From contig LKNH01000053.1 of assembly GCA_001564135.1 (NCBI GenBank), positions 1 to 11,749 on the forward strand: 11,749 bases of DNA, read 5' to 3'. Below are positions 5,639-11,749 of the stretch, piece by piece (the first letter of the stretch is position 1; every line of letters begins with the position of its first letter). The position numbers and the translations under genes are program-made. The notes beneath the pieces are model-generated. The model was not told the DNA's origin and did no database searches. It saw nothing but the letters and a program-made list of their open reading frames with translations. Source of the DNA: Halobacteriaceae archaeon Tc-Br11_E2g27 (GTDB taxonomy: Archaea; Halobacteriota; Halobacteria; Halobacteriales; Haloarculaceae).

Positions 5639-5985
5639 CAGGAGACGCCGGTTTCGAGGTTTTCCAGTACCTTCCCGACGAACAGCCCAAGTCGCGGCGA
5701 AATTTCATCGGCTGAAGGTGCCGTCGTTGGTTGTGCAGCCAGTGTTTCAACGAATCGCTCGGAATGAGTCATGGCGTGGATGCTGTCCACTACATCGACG
5801 GTGAGGCCTTCATCGGAAGTGTCGAGGTCTGGATGGCGACTTTTCGTTTCTTCGGAATAAGAGATCGTCCACGAGTGACCGCCGATGACATCGAGAGCGT
5901 CGTCGAGAGGGCCAACTTCCAATGAGCCTTCCGCCGTGCCGACGTAGATTATACCGTCCTCGACGAAGGTTCCGAACCTGGCCAT
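5638..5985 (-). CDS. Conserved-looking haloarchaeal hypothetical protein
   Basis: 115 residues from ATG 5985; a TTG start at 6012 would add nine residues (MVTVEKRYL) that look less protein-like. The N-terminal half reads as a small beta-rich domain (MARFGTFVEDGIIYVGTAEG, GSLEVGPLDDALDVIGG, HSWTISYSEE). The C-terminal half is mainly helical and acidic, with DVVDSIHAMTHSERFVETLAA and a final GLFVGKVLENL. There is no signal peptide, membrane helix or Cys. The composition is typically haloarchaeal, and I recall similar proteins only as uncharacterised ones, so I give no function. The gene is convergent with cutA and divergent from the glycosyltransferase; its stop codon abuts repeat element E2. 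Confidence 0.7.
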   Translation of the reverse strand: MARFGTFVEDGIIYVGTAEGSLEVGPLDDALDVIGGHSWTISYSEETKSRHPDLDTSDEGLTVDVVDSIHAMTHSERFVETLAAQPTTAPSADEISPRLGLFVGKVLENLETGVS

Positions 5986-6060
5986 TAGGTATCTCTTCTC
6001 GACCGTGACCAATCAACTTTCCCCAACTTGTTCTGCACGTATCGAAACCGTAACCATCCG

Positions 6061-6066
6061 TATTAT
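6061..6066 (+). promoter_or_regulatory. TATA-like box of the glycosyltransferase gene
   Basis: TATTAT is centred about 29 bases before the ATG at 6093, which suggests a transcript with a leader of only a few bases. A run of seven G residues (6073-6079) sits between box and start; its role, if any, is unclear. Confidence 0.35.
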
Positions 6067-6092
6067 GTAGCTGGGGGGGTGTACGAGTTGGT

Positions 6093-6998
6093 ATGGAACT
6101 CTCGGTGGTTGTCCCGACACTCAACGCCCGTGATGAGCTATCCGGGTGTCTGGACGCCCTCTGTACCCACGCACCCGACGCAGAGGTGATTGTGGTAAAC
6201 GGCCCGTCAGCCGACGGAACCACCGGAATGGTTCAGGAACGGGATGATGTTGCGGTGCTGGTCGAACTGGCCGATAGAAGCATTAATGCTGCCAGAAACG
6301 CTGGTATTGACCGCTCTACTGGCGATGTCGTTGCGTTTCTCGACCATCGCTATACAATCTCTCCGCAGTGGGTCGGTGCGATTTCACAGTCGTTAGAAAC
6401 GGAAGCTTCAGCGGTCACTGGTCCAAAACGGGCACGAATTCACGCTGATGAATCGGATGAAACGCCGGAGCAGCGGTCGATAGCCGGGCGAACGGTCACG
6501 TTCTTTCAGTCCGGAAACGTTGCCGTTGAACGGGAAGTACTGGATGAACTCGACGGCTTCGACGAATATCTTGAAATTGGCGGGTCAAGAGACGCTGCAC
6601 ACAGGCTCGCTACGCTTGGACGGACTATTGCCTGGAACGGCGAAATGTCGGTTACGAATGAAGTGAGCACCACTCAGGACCGACACGGTGCGGTCTGGAA
6701 TCAGAAGTATCGCTCACTGGCGTATCGCCTCGTGAAAAATTACAATATACGTCCATCGGTTATTGCGCGAATTGTTTCAAACGCTAGCCAAGATGGCTGT
6801 AGCGAGTTTACCGAAGTCGGTCGCGGAAACAAGCCGTTTTCCGCTTGGGTCAAAAACGGCTTTCGCGTTCTCTCAAGCACAGCGGCTGGCTGTAAGGATG
6901 GATTCATCAGCCGTCGAAAGGACAACTCACCGCGACGTAACCCGCGTGGCCGGTCAACCCGGACTGACCGCGCCGTGACCGTCTACGATTGGCGGTAG
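6093..6998 (+). CDS. Family 2 glycosyltransferase (GT-A fold)
   Basis: 301 residues. GT2 enzymes move a sugar from a nucleotide-sugar to an acceptor; haloarchaeal members often serve N-glycosylation or surface polysaccharide. Features: the opening strand MELSVVVPTLNARDEL, VIVVNGPSADGTTGMV (usually V-D-G-x-S-x-D-G-T; Asp replaced by N36), RNAGIDRSTGDVVAFLDHR, where D84-H-R86 stands in place of DxD, and FFQSGNVAVEREVLDELDGFDE, the conserved acceptor-site loop. The usual GG-ED-x-D motif reads GGSRDAAHRL. The C-terminal 80 residues are basic, with a weakly hydrophobic patch (VLSSTAAGC) that could lie on the membrane. Start ATG 6093 fits the family start. Altered metal-site residues leave activity and substrate uncertain, though I recall similar divergence in other haloarchaeal GT2 proteins. 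Confidence 0.82.
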   Translation: MELSVVVPTLNARDELSGCLDALCTHAPDAEVIVVNGPSADGTTGMVQERDDVAVLVELADRSINAARNAGIDRSTGDVVAFLDHRYTISPQWVGAISQSLETEASAVTGPKRARIHADESDETPEQRSIAGRTVTFFQSGNVAVEREVLDELDGFDEYLEIGGSRDAAHRLATLGRTIAWNGEMSVTNEVSTTQDRHGAVWNQKYRSLAYRLVKNYNIRPSVIARIVSNASQDGCSEFTEVGRGNKPFSAWVKNGFRVLSSTAAGCKDGFISRRKDNSPRRNPRGRSTRTDRAVTVYDWR

Positions 6999-7052
6999 AA
7001 TTTCGCGGTATACACCTTCGTTATCGAGTGAAACCCACAACTACCGGACAGA

Positions 7053-7137
7053 GTATACCGGTCGACGGAACAATTGATAGTTCTCACGCAGGATGGGTGG
7101 TGACGAATCTATCACAGCTTCCGTCGACCAGTATAAC
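7053..7137. repeat. Palindromic intergenic element E3 (about 85 bp)
   Basis: Inverted repeat with 17-bp outer arms, TATACCGGTCGACGGAA at 7054-7070 and its complement at 7119-7135, with one mismatch. Inner pairing continues (GATAG 7076-7080 with CTATC 7109-7113; TCAC with GTGA), so the whole unit can fold as one hairpin. It is homologous along its length to element E4 at 4730-4809. It lies in the 161-base convergent gap between the glycosyltransferase and the amidohydrolase, which contains no gene. Confidence 0.7.
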
Positions 7138-7159
7138 TGAACGTTAAAATCGTCGAATT

Positions 7160-7966
7160 TCACGGCGCAATTTCCTCAATAATGCGGGCAGCATTTTTCG
7201 AAAAGACCCGACGCATCGCATCTTCCGGAATATTAAGCGTGAGAATTTCCATCACAGCAACGTCAGGGTGGATTGACGGCGCGCCACTCCCAAACAGCAC
7301 TCTATCGGGATGTTCGAGAATCGCCCGTTCGAGTGGGTCACGGAACCGGACAAAGCTTGTATCGATATAACAATCTTCGTAGCGCCCTAACAGCTCAATC
7401 GTGTTGTCCATTAACTCACGGTTTAGCGGATAGCCGCCGCAGTGAGCGATAATAACTGGGAAATCATACTGGAGAAACGTCGATTCAATCTGTGCCGGTG
7501 GAAACGCGACACCGCCGAAGGTAATCACCGGCAGACCAACCGACTCGAGGGTTTCGAGTACGGCATCGTCAGGGACGCCATCCGTTGCAGGGTTTATCAT
7601 AAACGCGACAAACCGGTCTTCGTAGGCGTACTGTTCGATATCTTCGGGGGTAGTGTGGTGGTCGTTGCGCGACCGAGTAAGGTTACGAACTGCCGTGGTC
7701 GGCCCTGTTTTCGGGAGCAACGCCCCGTTAATCCGGGCGGCTGCGGTAAACGGTCTGTCGACTGCCATCCGAGCCACGGCATTGTTCGCCTTCAGATACG
7801 AGCCGTCACGTTCGTCGGAGAACGCAATCGCTTTCACGACACCTGCCTGGTGAAGCTCTCGTTCTATCGTTTCCGGGTCGCCGATATCGCTGTTCCGACG
7901 GTCGTCATCGGATTCGACCACGAGATGTGTATCGACAATGCGAAAGCCGTGCTCCAGTTCGAGCAT
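7160..7966 (-). CDS. Amidohydrolase-fold (TIM-barrel) protein with altered metal-binding residues
   Basis: 268 residues with the layout of the amidohydrolase-related (amidohydrolase 2) family: N-terminal strand FRIVDTHLVV, central VIIAHCGGYPLN with H175, CYIDTSF, HPDRVLFGSGAPSIHP near the end, and a final helix set (IPEDAMRRVFSKNAARII) that is very typical of the family. The usual metal ligands are partly lost: the HxH pair reads H14-L-V16, and the late Asp of FGSD-x-P is G228. I recall other haloarchaeal relatives with FGSGAP, so this may be a distinct non-canonical subfamily rather than decay. No substrate can be named. A TATA-like CTTAATT centred near 7994 lies about 28 bases before ATG 7966, which supports this start. 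It is divergent from the thermosome gene. Confidence 0.8.
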   Translation of the reverse strand: MLELEHGFRIVDTHLVVESDDDRRNSDIGDPETIERELHQAGVVKAIAFSDERDGSYLKANNAVARMAVDRPFTAAARINGALLPKTGPTTAVRNLTRSRNDHHTTPEDIEQYAYEDRFVAFMINPATDGVPDDAVLETLESVGLPVITFGGVAFPPAQIESTFLQYDFPVIIAHCGGYPLNRELMDNTIELLGRYEDCYIDTSFVRFRDPLERAILEHPDRVLFGSGAPSIHPDVAVMEILTLNIPEDAMRRVFSKNAARIIEEIAP

Positions 7967-8030
7967 CTATCCCAGTAGATGACCCGAGTAACTTAATTCC
8001 CGCCGAAACGGCTTACCGAATGTGATAACA

Positions 8031-8038
8031 TTTATATA
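8031..8038 (+). promoter_or_regulatory. Strong TATA box of the thermosome gene
   Basis: TTTATATA is a near-consensus archaeal TATA box, by far the best in the window, centred about 39 bases before ATG 8074. Transcription should start near 8060, giving a leader of about 14 bases containing GAGGA (8061-8065), a plausible ribosome-binding site. This is consistent with strong expression, as known for chaperonin genes that are heat-induced in haloarchaea. Induction itself cannot be read from the sequence. Confidence 0.65.
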
Positions 8039-8073
8039 GAACCGCAAACCACGAATAAGTGAGGAACTCAACA

Positions 8074-9657
8074 ATGTCACAATCTGGCCAGCGACGCATG
8101 GGAGGACAGCCATTATTTATTCTCAACGAAGATGCAGAGCGAACACAGGGCGGTGATGCACAGTCATCAAACATCACTGCCGGCAAAGCCGTAAGTGAGG
8201 CCGTACGCACGACGCTTGGCCCACGCGGCATGGACAAGATGCTCGTCTCCGACGATGGCGAGGTCGTCATCACGAACGATGGCGCAACCATTTTGAACAA
8301 AATGGATATCGACCAGCCAGCAGCACAGATGTTGGTAGAAGTCGCCGACACCCAGGAAGAGGAAGTCGGTGACGGAACGACGACAGCATCCGTGCTTGCC
8401 GGCGAACTGCTTTCGAAGGCCGAGGACCTGCTTGACGACGATGTTCACCCGACAACTATCGTCGAAGGCTATTACGAGGCATCACAGCTTGCACAGGACG
8501 CGATTGAACAGCAGGTACTCGACGTAAGTCTCGATGATGACCTGCTCGTTCAGGTTGCCGAATCGAGCATGACTGGGAAAGGAACGGGCGATGTCGCGGC
8601 TGTCGACCTTGCACAGACAGTTGTCGACGCTGTCCGGCAGGTTGAATCCGATGCCGGCGTCAACCGAGACAACATCACGATTCACACCCAAACCGGCGCA
8701 TCCTCAAGTGCCACAGAGTTGATTCAGGGCGTCGTCATCGACGAGGACCGTGCAAGCGAAGAGATGCCACGCGAGGTAACTGACGCATCTATCGCTGTCG
8801 TCGAAGCGGACCTTGAAGTCAGAGAAAGCAACATCGACGCCGAGTACCAGGTCTCGAATGTCGACCAGTTGAACGCCGCTATCGAGGCCGAAAGCGAACA
8901 GCTTCACGCATACGTTGACGCAATTGCCGAAACGGATGCTGATGTTGTCTTTGTTAAAGGTGACCTCGATGACCGGGTTGCCGCGCTTTTCGTCGAGAAA
9001 GGTATTCTCGTCTTTGAGGGTATCGACGGTGACAGCGCAAGCGCAATCACTGCCGCGACGGGCGCAAGTCGCGTTGGCTCAGTTGATACGCTTGAAAACG
9101 AAGACCTCGGTCACGCTGACTCGCTCAGCGTGAAAAAGTTCGGCGATGACGAACTCGTCTTCCTCGAAGGCGGTTCCGCAACCGAAGCAGTCACTATCTT
9201 CGCACGTGGCGGTACGGAACACGTTGTCGACGAACTCGAACGCGCATTGACGGACTCGCTCGATGTCGTCACTGCTTCACTCGACGCCGGCGGTGTCGTC
9301 CCCGGTGCTGGTGCCACTGAGGTCGCTGCAGCAAACTACGTCCGCGACCAGTCTGCTGGCATCGAAGGCCGAAAGCAACTTGCTGCCGATGCATATGCAG
9401 ACGCATTGGAGGTTCTCGCCCGTACGCTTGCTGAGAACACGGGCATGGACCCAATCGATGCACTCGTCGACTTGCGTGCGGAACACAGCGAAGGTAATAT
9501 CGCTGGCATCATTAGCGAGGGACAGACCGGCCGCATCGCTGACCCTGTCGAATACGGTGTCCTAGACCCTGCCGCAGTTAAACGCGAGGCAGTGCAGAGC
9601 GCAACTGAAGCGTCGACGATGATTGTCCGTATCGACGACGTTATCGCTTCAAGCTAA
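8074..9657 (+). CDS. ths: Thermosome subunit (group II chaperonin)
   Basis: 527 residues. Thermosome subunits assemble into double rings with built-in lids that fold proteins using ATP in the cytoplasm. Equatorial-domain ATP-site motifs: RTTLGPRGMDKML (45-57), NDGATIL (68-74), VGDGTTTASVLAGELL (98-113) and a late GVVPGAGATEV, where the family normally has GGGA-x-E. The intermediate/apical region contains SMTGKGTGD, MPREVTDASIAVVEADLEVRE, TDADVVFVKGDLDD and GGTEHVVDELERAL. It ends at MIVRIDDVIASS with no Gly/Met-rich tail. ATG 8074 is chosen over GTG 8059 because of the conserved MSQ...GGQPLFIL start, the GAGGA site 8 bases upstream and the TATA box. From memory it seems closer to the Haloferax CCT3 type than to CCT1/2, but subunit class (A, B or C) is not settled here. 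Confidence 0.96.
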   Translation: MSQSGQRRMGGQPLFILNEDAERTQGGDAQSSNITAGKAVSEAVRTTLGPRGMDKMLVSDDGEVVITNDGATILNKMDIDQPAAQMLVEVADTQEEEVGDGTTTASVLAGELLSKAEDLLDDDVHPTTIVEGYYEASQLAQDAIEQQVLDVSLDDDLLVQVAESSMTGKGTGDVAAVDLAQTVVDAVRQVESDAGVNRDNITIHTQTGASSSATELIQGVVIDEDRASEEMPREVTDASIAVVEADLEVRESNIDAEYQVSNVDQLNAAIEAESEQLHAYVDAIAETDADVVFVKGDLDDRVAALFVEKGILVFEGIDGDSASAITAATGASRVGSVDTLENEDLGHADSLSVKKFGDDELVFLEGGSATEAVTIFARGGTEHVVDELERALTDSLDVVTASLDAGGVVPGAGATEVAAANYVRDQSAGIEGRKQLAADAYADALEVLARTLAENTGMDPIDALVDLRAEHSEGNIAGIISEGQTGRIADPVEYGVLDPAAVKREAVQSATEASTMIVRIDDVIASS

Positions 9658-9674
9658 CTGTCCTGATATTCACG

Positions 9675-9687
9675 TTTTTTGTATATT
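9675..9687 (+). terminator. T6 run after thermosome gene, directly followed by TATA-like box of next gene
   Basis: TTTTTT at 9675-9680 follows the thermosome stop by 17 bases and fits archaeal oligo-T termination. The next seven bases, GTATATT, are centred about 22 bases before the ATG at 9706 and probably form the promoter of the membrane-protein gene. Terminator and promoter are therefore packed into one short stretch. Confidence 0.5.
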
Positions 9688-9705
9688 CGTTCCGTAGCAT
9701 TGCGT

Positions 9706-10044
9706 ATGGAACTGCTTGTGCCGCTCGCACTCGCTACTGTCATTGTATTAATTTTGTTGCTTGCTGCTGCGTGGGTCTATATCGACGCCCCAAACCACGA
9801 AATGAGTCCTCTCAAATGGGCGGCGATAACCTTTTTTATCCCTTTCTTTGGGTTTTTCGCGTACATTTTCGAACGAGAAGAGCGCACCCCAAACCCAGCC
9901 GCAGAGCGGCGTGAGGAACATTTCGTCGATGGTGCCTTCGAGGTCCACAAATCTCGTGCTGATGACGCACCGTGGGTTTCTGATGACAAATCCGCCGAAA
10001 CAGGCGAACAAAACACGGGAGAGAAAAACGAAAACGAGCGATAA
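9706..10044 (+). CDS. Small two-helix membrane protein, haloarchaeal hypothetical
   Basis: 112 residues. Two membrane segments are visible: residues about 4-24 (VPLALATVIVLILLLAAAWV) and about 36-55 (WAAITFFIPFFGFFAYIF). They are joined by a short loop YIDAPNHEMSPLK, which suggests a hairpin. The remaining 55 residues are a charged, Asp/Glu/Lys-rich tail with low complexity (ETGEQNTGEKNENER) and no motif I recognise. The hairpin resembles small haloarchaeal membrane proteins and PLDc_N-like two-helix modules, but no function can be assigned. ATG 9706 is chosen because a TATA-like box is centred 22 bases upstream; a TTG start at 9679 falls inside the T run. It follows the thermosome gene but has its own promoter, so shared function is not implied. 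Confidence 0.7.
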   Translation: MELLVPLALATVIVLILLLAAAWVYIDAPNHEMSPLKWAAITFFIPFFGFFAYIFEREERTPNPAAERREEHFVDGAFEVHKSRADDAPWVSDDKSAETGEQNTGEKNENER

Positions 10045-10070
10045 CAGAGAGCCGTCTGTATTGATTTTGC

Positions 10071-10757
10071 TCACTCCTTTTGTGCAACGCCAACAGTCAG
10101 CAAGGTTCCGTGTTTCCGATACCGTTCGACCATCTCCTCTCGCGTGTCGAACTCGTCGATGGGAAACTCCGAGGCAGGTGGAATCTCGGTTTCCCGGTCT
10201 GGAATCATATCCTGTTCGGCGACAGCGAACCCGGCAGCACGGAATGCCTCACGGTACTCGGACGCATTCCAGAGCGTCATCTCGACGTTAAGGTTGTCCT
10301 GCCAGTGGTGGGTGTGTGTACTTTCTTTGAAAAAGTTCACGGCACAGTAGAAGGTGCCACCTGGTCGAAGGATTCGGTTCAGTTCTGCTAGGGTCGTCGC
10401 CGGGTCACGGGCATAATAGAACGCTTCCATCGAGAAGACGTGGTCGATGCTATCGGTCTCAAAGGGCAATGCATCAAAGTCGCCACGAACGAACTCAACT
10501 GAATCATCATCAGTATAGGACCGCGCGTTCTGAAGCATCTGAGCCGATGCATCGAGACCGTATCCGCGGCCGATAGCCGCGGTTTCCCGGAGGGCGCGGA
10601 GCACGTATCCTGACCCAGTCCCGAGGTCAAGTACCACATCTCCGGATTCAACAGGCATCCTGGCAAGTGCGTGCTTGGCCGTATGCCAGTGTCTGGTTTC
10701 CATTCCCCTGTCCTTGCCTCGCCGTGCCCACTCGTCGAACTCATCTCCGATGTTCAT
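10071..10757 (-). CDS. Class I SAM-dependent methyltransferase
   Basis: 228 residues, Rossmann-type methyltransferase of the UbiE/Methyltransf_11 kind, cytoplasmic. Motif I is VLDLGTGSGYVL (42-53). GYGLDASAQML follows, with D69 as the likely ribose-binding acid. FVRGDFDALPF (89-99) contacts the adenine in related enzymes, and HVFSMEAFYYARDP is the motif IV region. LRPGGTFYCAVNFF and a C-terminal TLLTVGVAQKE complete the fold. The N-terminal DEFDEWARRGKDRGME and the HTHHW stretch are likely substrate-side parts. The acceptor cannot be named. A TATA-like ATAAATT (10781-10787) centred 27 bases before ATG 10757 supports a leaderless start. It lies on the same strand as, and 50 bases downstream of, the ICMT-like gene, but with its own promoter. 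Confidence 0.88.
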   Translation of the reverse strand: MNIGDEFDEWARRGKDRGMETRHWHTAKHALARMPVESGDVVLDLGTGSGYVLRALRETAAIGRGYGLDASAQMLQNARSYTDDDSVEFVRGDFDALPFETDSIDHVFSMEAFYYARDPATTLAELNRILRPGGTFYCAVNFFKESTHTHHWQDNLNVEMTLWNASEYREAFRAAGFAVAEQDMIPDRETEIPPASEFPIDEFDTREEMVERYRKHGTLLTVGVAQKE

Positions 10758-10780
10758 ACCGCTAGCTGGATGGGGAGCAG

Positions 10781-10787
10781 ATAAATT
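10781..10787 (-). promoter_or_regulatory. TATA-like box of the SAM methyltransferase gene
   Basis: On the minus strand this reads AATTTAT, centred about 27 bases before the ATG at 10757. This is the usual distance for a leaderless haloarchaeal transcript and indicates separate transcription from the upstream membrane methyltransferase gene. Confidence 0.45.
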
Positions 10788-10807
10788 CCTTCGACTTTCA
10801 ACGGGAT

Positions 10808-11572
10808 TCAGATGAACCGGGGTGTAGAGTTAATATACTCCTGATACGCTTCCTTGTCGGTCATCGTTTCCATCACCTCTTGTTCCTCGACAATCGACAG
10901 TCGGTAATAGAAATAGGCCAACACGGGAAACATCGCAATCGTCAGCAGCGACGGCCAGTGGACAAACCAGCCAAAGAGAAAGAGTAGAAAGCCGAGATAC
11001 TGTGGGTGACGCGAATAGTTATAAATTCCGCTCGTCACGAGTTCTTTATCCGTTCGGTAAAGCGTTCCCCAGCCCCACGCAATCAGAACGGTCCCAAGCA
11101 CGATGAGCAAGGCACCGACGGTCTTCCAGAACGTTAGTGCCATCCCCTGCCCGAGCATCTCAAATTCGACGAGGACTTCCTGTCCTGCAGTGGCTGAAAG
11201 CCCTGCACCAGACGGGACAGCCGCTGATGTAATGTAGACTGTCAGTGGGACACCGTACATCTCCACGAAGAGAGAGACAATAAACGCGGCATAGACGCCA
11301 AGCGAGGCAGATTGCCAGTTCACTCGCCACCGAAAGCCGGCAGCAAGCGGGACGGCAAACGCAATAAAGACGCCGATGTTCAGTGCGACAAGGTCCCACC
11401 GACCTGAAATAATGTCAGCCTGGTCGGACATAAAAAACCAGATATGTCCGAAAAACGACGGCACCAGCGACGTTCCCTCGACAACAGCAATGAAGACGAC
11501 CAACGAGACCAACCCGACAAGCCGCCGTCGAGTGAGGGCAAACCGTGATTGGTCGTACTGAGCTGATTCCAT
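10808..11572 (-). CDS. Membrane methyltransferase of the ICMT/PEMT (isoprenylcysteine or phospholipid methyltransferase-like) family
   Basis: 254 residues with about five or six membrane segments (around 18-38, 60-80, 88-110, 145-168 and a pair between 192 and 225). The C-terminal signature is clear: ELVTSGIYNYSRHPQYLGFLL (residues 177-197, abbreviated), in which G-x-Y-x-x-x-RHPxY-G binds SAM, then VEEQEVMETMTDKEAYQEY and a final TPRFI, with the paired Glu and the tyrosines expected for isoprenylcysteine carboxyl methyltransferases and PEMT/NnrU-like proteins. The substrate is unknown; a lipid or other membrane molecule is likely. ATG 11572 is preferred over ATG 11581 (three extra residues) because a TATA-like box is centred 24 bases upstream of it. 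The C-terminal half is confidently assigned; the N-terminal part is family-typical but not diagnostic. Confidence 0.82.
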   Translation of the reverse strand: MESAQYDQSRFALTRRRLVGLVSLVVFIAVVEGTSLVPSFFGHIWFFMSDQADIISGRWDLVALNIGVFIAFAVPLAAGFRWRVNWQSASLGVYAAFIVSLFVEMYGVPLTVYITSAAVPSGAGLSATAGQEVLVEFEMLGQGMALTFWKTVGALLIVLGTVLIAWGWGTLYRTDKELVTSGIYNYSRHPQYLGFLLFLFGWFVHWPSLLTIAMFPVLAYFYYRLSIVEEQEVMETMTDKEAYQEYINSTPRFI

Positions 11573-11592
11573 ATCTATCATCTAGATGTCTG

Positions 11593-11599
11593 CTTATTT
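11593..11599 (-). promoter_or_regulatory. TATA-like box of the membrane methyltransferase gene
   Basis: Reads AAATAAG on the minus strand, centred about 24 bases before ATG 11572 but only 15 before ATG 11581, so it favours the shorter start. Confidence 0.35.
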
Positions 11600-11618
11600 G
11601 AGGGTGACGCCTCGGTGA

Positions 11619-11633
11619 GGTGGTACAGCCACC
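11619..11633. terminator. Small hairpin between two minus-strand genes
   Basis: GGTGG (11619-11623) and CCACC (11629-11633) form a five-pair stem with a five-base loop, placed 6 bases beyond the stop of the partial minus-strand gene at 11640. It could slow or end transcription, but there is no T run and haloarchaeal terminators rarely need hairpins. Confidence 0.2.
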
Positions 11634-11639
11634 AACTGA

Positions 11640-11749
11640 TTAGGCACCAACTCGTTCAGCGAGCGGAGCTGCAACTGCTGACACGGAGCCCTGAGCGAAC
11701 GGAGTTGTCATCGCTTCGGTCGTCTCATCAGAGTCGTCAGTATCTCCGA
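11640..11749 (-). CDS. C-terminal fragment of an unidentified protein, cut by the window edge
   Basis: On the minus strand one frame is open from the window edge to a TAA at 11640-11642. It encodes about 35 residues with a typical haloarchaeal acidic stretch (GDTDDSDETTEA) followed by TTPFAQGSVSAVAAPLAE and a final RVGA. The other two frames stop early. The composition supports real coding sequence, but the piece is too short to identify. The nearby words GAGCGAACGGAG and CAGCGAGCGGAG give a weak internal repeat. Confidence 0.5.
   Translation of the reverse strand, partial: GDTDDSDETTEAMTTPFAQGSVSAVAAPLAERVGA

Noticed and set aside
5098..5644. Insertion sequence with its own transposase
   Set aside because: The only gene between the inverted ends is cutA; no transposase or recombinase motif is present anywhere in the window. 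At most it is a non-autonomous element.
7442..7978. Open plus-strand frame of 178 residues opposite the amidohydrolase
   Set aside because: It is antisense to a well-supported gene with family motifs, and it is basic and Cys/Arg-rich, as shadow frames of haloarchaeal genes usually are.
9848..10291. 147-residue plus-strand frame across the membrane-protein tail and the methyltransferase 3' end
   Set aside because: It overlaps two supported genes in other frames and is Arg/Ser-rich with no motif; a shadow frame.
1..11749. tRNA, rRNA or other classical RNA genes
   Set aside because: I looked for conserved T-loop and anticodon-arm-like patterns in the intergenic regions and saw none; all large stretches are occupied by protein genes.

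Overview
The window looks like chromosomal DNA from a haloarchaeon (class Halobacteria). The predicted proteins are strongly acidic. It carries a thermosome subunit, a cobalamin/siderophore-type binding protein with a C-terminal membrane anchor of PGF-CTERM-like layout, a HEWD-family zinc-ribbon microprotein, and a thiolase/DUF35 pair typical of these archaea. Several genes have a TATA-like box about 22 to 30 bases before the start codon, which fits mostly leaderless transcription. Base composition is more moderate than in many haloarchaea. I do not assign a genus.

Layout from left to right. Bases 1-2477 hold transport functions: the first residues of a probable permease running off the left edge (-), a divergent BtuF-like binding protein (+), and, convergent to it, an FbpC/PotA-like ABC ATPase with a TOBE-like tail (-). 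Bases 2653-4217 are a two-gene operon of a thiolase-fold protein and a DUF35 Zn-ribbon/OB-fold protein, overlapping by ATGA. Bases 4237-6998 hold small single genes: DUF2237 (-), HEWD (+), cutA (+), an unrecognised haloarchaeal protein (-) and a GT2 glycosyltransferase (+). Bases 7160-9657 hold an amidohydrolase-fold protein (-) divergent from a thermosome gene (+). Bases 9706-11572 hold a two-helix membrane protein (+), a class I SAM methyltransferase (-) and an ICMT/PEMT-type membrane methyltransferase (-). The last 110 bases look like the 3' end of another minus-strand gene.

The most unusual structure lies between 4.7 and 7.2 kb. Four intergenic elements of about 80 bp (4730-4809, 5104-5183, 5559-5638, 7053-7137) are each long imperfect palindromes. 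They fall into two sequence pairs that share a general plan. Two of them flank cutA exactly, touch the stop codons of the genes on either side, and give the 545-bp cutA segment near-perfect 21-bp terminal inverted repeats. They occur between divergent, co-directional and convergent genes, so they are not simply terminators. A dispersed palindromic repeat family (MITE-like, or a structured RNA/DNA element) is the best reading.

Most genes here are single transcription units. Only thiolase-DUF35 is a clear operon. Several enzymes carry substitutions at normally catalytic or metal-binding positions: thiolase Cys to Ser, amidohydrolase His and Asp lost, and GT2 DxD and ED changed.
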